From Pseudomonadota bacterium (GTDB lineage Bacteria > Myxococcota_A > Polyangia > Polyangiales > Polyangiaceae), in the NCBI GenBank assembly GCA_023398955.1, contig JAEWRL010000026.1, forward strand, positions 30,517 through 94,516: DNA of 64,000 nucleotides. Direction: 5' to 3'. The translations under genes were made by a program, and so were the position numbers. Positions 59,281 to 64,000 of the stretch are shown here, one piece after another. The notes beneath the pieces were generated by a model. The model searched no databases, was not told the origin of the DNA, and saw only the letters and a list, made by a program, of their open reading frames with translations. Position 1 is the stretch's first letter. The number at the start of each line of letters is the position of its first letter.

Positions 59281-59906
59281 GGCACCCAGCGAGGCAGCTG
59301 CTGTTCGCGGATTCGAGTCGAGGACCGGTCCGCCACCGGTGCGCCCTGGTCGTTGCTGTCCAGCTCGTCCTCGGTACCATCGGGCTGAGCGGTTGTGGCC
59401 ACGATGCCAGTGGAGGCTACCGAGAACGCGAAGAACCAGCCAGCGAAGAAGGCTCCGTATTGCCTGCGTCCAGTGCCCGCGAGGGCTCACGTCCCAAGGT
59501 GCGCCCTGGAAATGCCCCGGTGGTTGTCTCGCTTTCCGGTCCTAAACGCTTGACGGCTGGAGCTGTTTTCACCCTCGACGTCGTCGTCGAGAGGCGCGCG
59601 GAGGGAGGCGCGTACCTCAGCATCGAACTCCCCGAGGGCGTCGAGCTCGTGAGCGGCAGCCTCGAGGAGGCCCTGCCGATGCAGGGTACGCTGCTACGTC
59701 GGGAGCTCGTGGTGCGCCTCGTTGGAGACGTCCCGCCGGCGGACATCACCCTGGAGGTCGAGGCTGCTGGCGACAACTATGGCGCCCTGGCACGAGCCCG
59801 CTATCGCTTTGGCCGCCCCGCTCCCCGTTTGCCGGAGCCGCCGCGTGCTGGGGCGCCCCTGCGTGTCCACGGAGTGAGCCTCGGTGCTCCCATTCCGCTC
59901 CACTGA
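59265..59906 (+). CDS. Lipoprotein with an Ig-like/beta-sandwich domain
   Basis: About 213 residues. AGGAG 5 nt before ATG 59265, inside the end of the upstream peptidase gene, shows translational coupling. The signal peptide ends in 'GTIGLSGCGHD' (lipobox LSGC). The mature part has a charged linker and a beta-rich domain ('GAVFTLDVVVERRAEGGAY', 'VRLVGDVPPADITLEVEAA') like a bacterial Ig or DUF11-type fold, then a Pro-rich tail. Its role is unknown; as partner of the metallopeptidase it may hold or guide it. Confidence 0.75.
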   Translation: MPGYVRHPARQLLFADSSRGPVRHRCALVVAVQLVLGTIGLSGCGHDASGGYREREEPASEEGSVLPASSAREGSRPKVRPGNAPVVVSLSGPKRLTAGAVFTLDVVVERRAEGGAYLSIELPEGVELVSGSLEEALPMQGTLLRRELVVRLVGDVPPADITLEVEAAGDNYGALARARYRFGRPAPRLPEPPRAGAPLRVHGVSLGAPIPLH

Positions 59907-59938
59907 AATTGGCAGGGCGGCGGCCGTTGAAGGAAGAG

Positions 59939-60352
59939 ATGTCGACGCGCTGCCAAATGCTCATCGTGGATGATGATGCTCCTGTGGCGGCCTCCCTCCG
60001 TCGGCTGTTCCGGCGGGCCAGCTTCGAGACGAAGGTAGCCTACGGGGGACGAGAAGCCTTGCGCCTGCTTGGGGAGTTCGAGCCGGACGTGGTCGTCACC
60101 GATCAGCGTATGCCGGACGTTTCCGGTGCCGAGGTGCTGGCCGAGGTGCGCCGACGTTTCCCCCGCGCCGTACGCGTGCTGGTTTCTGGCTACGCTGCCG
60201 CGGAAGCGCAACTGAACGCTCTTCAGCAGGACCAGGACTGCCTGTTCGTTGCAAAACCATGGGATGACGCGACTCTGCTTCGGGAGATCAGGAGGCGCCT
60301 GCAAGCGGTGCCCCCAGCCGGTGAGGAAGAGGCGAGGGACAGCCAAGAATGA
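59939..60352 (+). CDS. Response regulator (receiver domain only)
   Basis: About 137 residues, a single CheY-like receiver: acidic pocket 'LIVDDDAPV', phospho-acceptor Asp55 in 'VVVTDQRMPDVSG', Thr/Ser position in 'VLVSGYAAAE' and Lys106 in 'LFVAKPWDD'. There is no output domain, so it signals by protein interaction. GAAGGAAGAG precedes ATG 59939. The stop overlaps the kinase start (ATGA), so the pair is coupled. The 'AKPWD' ending is typical of receivers paired with hybrid or HD-GYP systems. Confidence 0.92.
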   Translation: MSTRCQMLIVDDDAPVAASLRRLFRRASFETKVAYGGREALRLLGEFEPDVVVTDQRMPDVSGAEVLAEVRRRFPRAVRVLVSGYAAAEAQLNALQQDQDCLFVAKPWDDATLLREIRRRLQAVPPAGEEEARDSQE

Positions 60353-61632
60353 CAGTGTCCCAGCCGGCGAAGGCGGTCGTGGCGAGCAGCCTGGTCGTTC
60401 ACCCAGCCATTCTCGTTCCTGCGCTTGCACTCGACGCCCTCATCGTGGTGAGCTGCTGGGAGGACACGGGGCGGTTCGTCGCTGCCCTGGTCATCGTGAT
60501 CGTCTGGGGTTCGGCCAACGCCGCTCTCTTCCCCTACATGACCCGCTATCACCCCGGCAGCACGATCGCTGCGGCGCGTTGTTGGGGGAACGCCTTGGGC
60601 CATCTCCTCAAGGTCGTCGTGAGCCACGCCGCCTTGCCCACCTGGGGCTGGCTCGTCGCGTTTGCCACCATGACCGACAAGTCGGCGGCGGTGTTCTCCC
60701 TCCGAATGCTGATGGCTCTTCTGGTACTCCAAATAGGCGTGAGCGCCTACTTCGGTAATGACTGGAAGATCGCTGCGAGCTTCACCGCGATAGCCGTCAT
60801 GGCTTCGCAGGTGAGCGTCGCCAGGGCACAGGCACTGCTCGGCGCCGTCGACGAGGAGTGGCGGCAGCGGGAAGAGACGGCACGCGCGAACGAGCGGCTC
60901 CAAGCCTTTCGTGAGCGTGCCATGCACCAGGAGAGACTGACTTCCTTGGGCCTCCTTGCCGCGGGCGTGGCGCACGAGATCAGCAATCCCATGGCTTCGG
61001 TCACGAGCAACGTGAGCCAGTTGGCGAGGGACGTGCCTCGGCTTGGTGCCTCCGCCGCGCTTCGCGCCGAGTATGCCACCGAGATCCTCCCTGAGACCCT
61101 GGGCAGCATTCGCCGCATCAACACCATCGTGGCCGATCTGCGCCGCTTCGCTCGGGGGGACCTCGAGAGCCCCACACTCTTCGATTTGCACGAGGAGCTG
61201 AAGGCGGCGCTACGCATGACCCACGGTCGCTTTCCAGTTGGCGTCGAGTTCGACGTCCGACTCGATTCGGTGCCGCTCCTGCAGGGCCATCCGCGCCAGC
61301 TCTCGCAGGTCCTTGTCAATCTGCTCGTGAACTCGGCCCAGGCAGTCGCTCCAGGAGGGCGGCTCGCCGTCCGTTGTGGAGCGGAGCCAGGTCGTGTCTG
61401 GTTCTCCATTGACGACGACGGGGTCGGCATGAGCCCAGACGTACTGCCACGGATATTCGACCCCTTCTTCACGACCCGTGCCGCTGGGGAGGGGATGGGC
61501 ATGGGACTGGCCGTCGTGCACGGAATCATTACGCAGCTGCAAGGGGAGATCCGCGTCGAGAGCCAGGCAGGGCGCGGAACCCGCTTCACGGTTTGGCTTC
61601 CCGGCGGCGACCTGCGTCCCATCACCAGTTGA
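60349..61632 (+). CDS. Membrane sensor histidine kinase
   Basis: 427 residues. About five to six N-terminal membrane helices (residues 15-155) with short loops form a membrane-embedded sensor; there is no PAS or periplasmic domain. A linker helix leads to the HisKA H-box 'GVAHEISNPMASVTSNVSQL' (His209), then N-box 'VNLLVNSAQAVAPGG', G1 'IDDDGVGMSP', F 'FDPFFTTRAAG' and G2 'GMGMGLAVVHGI'. All catalytic boxes are intact. It overlaps the response regulator by 4 nt. The sensed signal may be membrane-related; the neighbours are secreted lipoproteins and a beta-barrel-like protein. Confidence 0.93.
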   Translation: MTVSQPAKAVVASSLVVHPAILVPALALDALIVVSCWEDTGRFVAALVIVIVWGSANAALFPYMTRYHPGSTIAAARCWGNALGHLLKVVVSHAALPTWGWLVAFATMTDKSAAVFSLRMLMALLVLQIGVSAYFGNDWKIAASFTAIAVMASQVSVARAQALLGAVDEEWRQREETARANERLQAFRERAMHQERLTSLGLLAAGVAHEISNPMASVTSNVSQLARDVPRLGASAALRAEYATEILPETLGSIRRINTIVADLRRFARGDLESPTLFDLHEELKAALRMTHGRFPVGVEFDVRLDSVPLLQGHPRQLSQVLVNLLVNSAQAVAPGGRLAVRCGAEPGRVWFSIDDDGVGMSPDVLPRIFDPFFTTRAAGEGMGMGLAVVHGIITQLQGEIRVESQAGRGTRFTVWLPGGDLRPITS

Positions 61633-61786
61633 AGTTGCTCCCGGCGCCTTCTGCTCCTTGAATACGGATGGCAGCCGCTCGGCGCGGTCTCTGGCGGAGG
61701 CTGCCCACTTGGTTGGTGCGCCGGAACCGGGTGACCACGTGGTGTCACGCTGTGGCACGTTGGGTGCATCCCAGGGAGCGATCTCG

Positions 61787-62455
61787 ATGAGACGCCGACA
61801 AACCTTGTTGTGGGGGTTACCAACCGCGCGACGCACTGCAGCATGGGTGGCATTGCTCGGCGCCGTGAGCGCTGTACCGGCCAAGGCCAATGCTGAGCAG
61901 TTCGCCTCTGCGGAGGCGGACGAGGGGGTCGGTCGGGACGGGCGGAGTCCCCCTGAGCAGCTCGCAGCGAGCATGGATGTGGGCTTTCCCGACGGAGTCA
62001 TGGCTGGGGTCGCCTACCAGCCTGCGGCCTGGGTGCGGGTGGCAATCGCGGGTGGCACAAACGGTATTGGTCCCGGACTTCGGGGAGGTGTCACCCTGAT
62101 CCCGCTGGGCGTGGGGCCTTCCTTGAGCATTCAGGCAGGTCGTTACGGGGAGGGCGACGCGAACCCGGTGGCTTCGCGCCTCTTGGGAGTCGATGACGAC
62201 AGCCCGGTGCTGCGGCGAATCGGCTACACATTCGTGGCGGGCCGTCTGGGGGCCGACCTCAAGTACGGGCGGTTCACCGTCTCCGCTAGCGGTGGGGTGG
62301 CCTACCTCCGTGGCACTTTGCACCGCGTGGAAGAGGTCCTGGCGAGTGAGGTACCAGACGACGATGCCCCCGTGACGCTCGCGCTCGGTGAAGACCCAAG
62401 GTTCAGCGCGTGGGTGCCATCTCTCAGTGTCGGCCTGCTCGTCTACTTCATCTAG
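61787..62455 (+). CDS. Outer-membrane beta-barrel-like protein
   Basis: About 222 residues with a signal peptide ending 'AVPAKANAE'. The mature part alternates polar and hydrophobic residues in Gly-rich strands ('AAWVRVAIAGGTNGIGPGLR', 'GGVTLIPLGVGPSLSIQAG', 'YTFVAGRLGADLKYGRFTV') and ends 'PSLSVGLLVYFI' with a terminal aromatic-hydrophobic pattern as in outer-membrane barrels. The size fits an eight-stranded barrel. GGGAG 8 nt before ATG 61787 fixes the start; the frame open from 61478 is antisense/shadow of the kinase. Function unknown. Confidence 0.75.
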   Translation: MRRRQTLLWGLPTARRTAAWVALLGAVSAVPAKANAEQFASAEADEGVGRDGRSPPEQLAASMDVGFPDGVMAGVAYQPAAWVRVAIAGGTNGIGPGLRGGVTLIPLGVGPSLSIQAGRYGEGDANPVASRLLGVDDDSPVLRRIGYTFVAGRLGADLKYGRFTVSASGGVAYLRGTLHRVEEVLASEVPDDDAPVTLALGEDPRFSAWVPSLSVGLLVYFI

Positions 62456-62460
62456 AGAAC

Positions 62461-63114
62461 ATGAAACGCACGTTCATCACTGCTTCGTCGCGCCTTGGCC
62501 ATCTACTTGGGCGCGCGACTCTCGGCGTTCTCGGTACCATGACGTTGGGCTGTGCCGTGGCCCAGGTCGACGCCCCGGAGATCACGGTGACGCGGGAGAA
62601 CGTGGAGTTCCCCGGTGCGCCAGTGGAGCCCCTGGGCCGCGTGAGGTCCGGCGTCCCTGGTGACGCGGGGGAGAGCTCCGGTGTTCCTTTCGGCACGAAC
62701 GACTTCCCGCTGCCACCCCAGCGCTTCTCCTATGATGAGGTTCCGAAGGAGCTCCCCGACGGCATGTCAGTGGCGCTTCTTGCGACACACGTGACCGTGA
62801 AAGCTCGCCATGTGCCGGAAGACCTTACCTGGATACGCCGGCTTCTGCTCACCGTGAACCTTCCGGACCGCCCCGACGAGTGGCAAGTCGTCGTCGAGTA
62901 CCCACCGCGCGAGGGCGACGAGGTGGTCCACATGTCGGAGGATGAACTGGTGCTGCCGGTCTCCGAGCGTTTGGGATCTGTCGATCCGTGGCAAGCGCGA
63001 GGTGCGGTATTCGAGCTCGCGGTTTGGGGAAACCTCGCCAAGCTGCCTCGTGATCCGTGGGCGGTGGACGTGAGCGTCACCTTTGTCGGGGAGCTCCAGT
63101 ACGAGTACCCGTGA
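62461..63114 (+). CDS. Lipoprotein of unknown function
   Basis: About 217 residues. A basic N-terminus and hydrophobic segment end in 'VLGTMTLGCAVAQ' (lipobox TLGC). The mature part is beta-rich: 'VALLATHVTVKARHVPEDL', 'IRRLLLTVNLPDRPDEWQV', 'AVDVSVTFVGELQYEYP'. It follows the beta-barrel-like gene by 5 nt, so the two are probably co-transcribed. No family is recognised. Confidence 0.72.
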   Translation: MKRTFITASSRLGHLLGRATLGVLGTMTLGCAVAQVDAPEITVTRENVEFPGAPVEPLGRVRSGVPGDAGESSGVPFGTNDFPLPPQRFSYDEVPKELPDGMSVALLATHVTVKARHVPEDLTWIRRLLLTVNLPDRPDEWQVVVEYPPREGDEVVHMSEDELVLPVSERLGSVDPWQARGAVFELAVWGNLAKLPRDPWAVDVSVTFVGELQYEYP

Positions 63115-63229
63115 GCTCGCGAAGGGTCGTACCCACGGCTAGGGCCTGTCCCTGAATGCGTGCCCGTGCCCGGCGCTGTACGCCGAGAACTTTTCCATGG
63201 TGCTTGAGGCATGCTCCAGGGAGCGCAGC

Positions 63230-63664
63230 ATGCTTCGACTTCAACTGAACGACGGTCAGTGGTCAAAGTTGGCTCTTGCGCTGGAAGGCCAGCGCGGAGC
63301 GGGGCGCCGGGGGCGCACCAGCATGCGGCGGGCGGTAAAGGGGGGCCTCGACGCAGGGGATAGGTCGTTCGCGGGGCGGCCTTTCCACGAAAGTTCACCT
63401 TGTTGTCGATGCGCTCGGCCTGCCGCTCTCCTTCGGGCTCACCGAGGGCCAACGCCACGACATTTGTCCTGTGAAAGCGCTCGTTGCACGAGCTCTTTCG
63501 CGCTGCCTGCTTGCCGACAAGGCGTATGACTCGGGAGCCTTCCGAGCAGCACATTCAACCTTCTCAAGCAGGCGCGACGCTTCGCCACCCGATACGAGAA
63601 GACGGTGCGCAACTACGCCGCGGTCGTTGCCATCGGCTGCGTGCTTCTGTGGTTGCGGTTGTGA
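63230..63664 (+). mobile_element. Decayed IS5-family (IS427-like) transposase
   Basis: Three pieces of an IS5-type transposase lie in order in different frames. First, 'MLRLQLNDGQWSKLALALEG' from ATG 63230; then 'STKVHLVVDALGLPLSFGL' and 'TEGQRHDICPVKALV' with 'LLADKAYDSGAFRAA' (the second catalytic Asp region); then 'NLLKQARRFATRYEKTVRNY' with 'AAVVAIGCVLLWLRL' ending at TGA 63662-63664. The segment with the first Asp ('DST') and the part with the catalytic Glu ('PPR.NR...Y....YK.RH.IE') are missing, and there are frameshifts, so it is inactive. Terminal inverted repeats were not identified. Confidence 0.8.
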
Positions 63665-63671
63665 GACGTGC

Positions 63672-64000
63672 TCACATCTCGCAGCTCTGCGTGAGCTTGA
63701 TGAGCATCGAAACAATGCGCACGACCATCTCCTTACCTGCCTGGTGTTGCTCCTATTTGAGCAAGTTCAGGCGCAGGCACACGTCGAGTAGTGCAGCGGA
63801 TTCTGTCGCCGAGCCTCGTGCCGTCAAGTAGAACCGCCGCTTGTCCGGCTTGGAGTGCTTGCCTGCGCCCTCCACCAGATTCAGCACCACCGATGTTGAT
63901 GCCCGCGCGAGCTGGTCGGCCAGATGCCCCCTCCCGCGCGGAAGACCCTCGACGACGTCATTGGCCAGAACGACGAAATCGAGAGAAAGTTGGCAAACGT
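63672..64000 (-). pseudogene. Four-helix-bundle (23S rRNA-IVP type) protein, 3' part, in-frame stop
   Basis: The minus strand, entering from the right edge, reads 'VCQLSLDFVVLANDVVEGLP', 'RGRGHLADQLARASTSVVLN', 'LVEGAGKHSKPDKRRFYLT' and 'ARGSATESAALLDVCLRLN', a clear member of the four-helix-bundle family of 23S rRNA intervening-sequence-protein type. A TAG at 63753-63755 interrupts it; the same frame then continues 'EQHQAGKEMVVRIVSMLIKL', matching the last helix, and ends at TGA 63672-63674. So this is either a nonsense mutant or a protein that ends early. The start lies beyond 64000. It sits directly behind the decayed transposase. Confidence 0.72.

Noticed and set aside
61753..61768. TGGCACG-N4-GTGCA, close to a sigma-54 promoter
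   Set aside because: It has a mismatch in the -12 element and lies so near the ribosome binding site at 61774 that transcription would begin within or after it.
1..64000. tRNA, rRNA and riboswitch signals
   Set aside because: I looked for T-loop (GGTTCGAATCC-like) sequences and known leader motifs and found none convincing. A covariance-model scan would be needed to exclude weak cases.

Overview
The window looks like a chromosomal segment of a GC-rich myxobacterium, probably of the Sorangiineae/Polyangiaceae type. The grounds are the very high GC content, many secreted lipoproteins with Gly/Ser/Ala-rich tethers (GGASGGA-like), RCC1-type and DUF4215 ('ECDDGNxxxGDGC') repeat proteins, a MYXO-CTERM tail, and an SpII signal peptidase gene among them. 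This placement is inferred from sequence style, not from a database match. I found no tRNA, rRNA, CRISPR array or prophage.

Left part (1-9431): the end of a probable BNR-type propeller protein; a lipoprotein GH105-like unsaturated glycuronyl hydrolase; two paralogous seven-repeat RCC1 lipoproteins; and between them a secreted VWA / dockerin-like / CBM2 protein. All are on the plus strand and appear to be for carbohydrate binding or degradation at the cell surface.

Middle-left (9567-20099): a VOC protein, an HU/IHF protein, two GT-C-like membrane glycosyltransferases and a FEN-type 5'-3' exonuclease in one minus-strand run; then tcdA, a hypothetical gene and lspA on plus; then a Cys-rich lipoprotein on minus. 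20459-29095 is a single giant minus-strand gene (about 2,880 residues) with about 58 DUF4215 repeats split by a propeller/Ig-like insert.

Middle (29301-44469): a YkgJ-type cysteine-cluster protein; a double-FHA protein; a translationally coupled pair of DUF362 protein and a NapH/NapG-like fused polyferredoxin; prfA; small genes; and a four-gene minus-strand operon (DUF4175, MA-type metallopeptidase, phosphatidylserine decarboxylase, methyltransferase with a long disordered N-terminus), mostly joined by 4-nt overlaps.

Right part (44596-64000): hypothetical proteins, a BY-kinase-like ATPase without its P-loop lysine, a DegP/HtrA protease, a DNRLRE lipoprotein, a flavodoxin-like reductase, a tetraheme cytochrome whose MYXO-CTERM tail is displaced by a frameshift, a broken four-helix-bundle gene, an exported metallothionein-like peptide, a glycine-zipper stress protein, a methyltransferase, a lipoprotein metallopeptidase with a partner lipoprotein, a coupled response regulator / histidine kinase pair, a beta-barrel-like protein and another lipoprotein. 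The last 900 bases hold a decayed IS5-type transposase and the 3' part of a second four-helix-bundle gene with an in-frame stop. Start codons were chosen by Shine-Dalgarno spacing and signal peptides and often differ from the longest reading frame.
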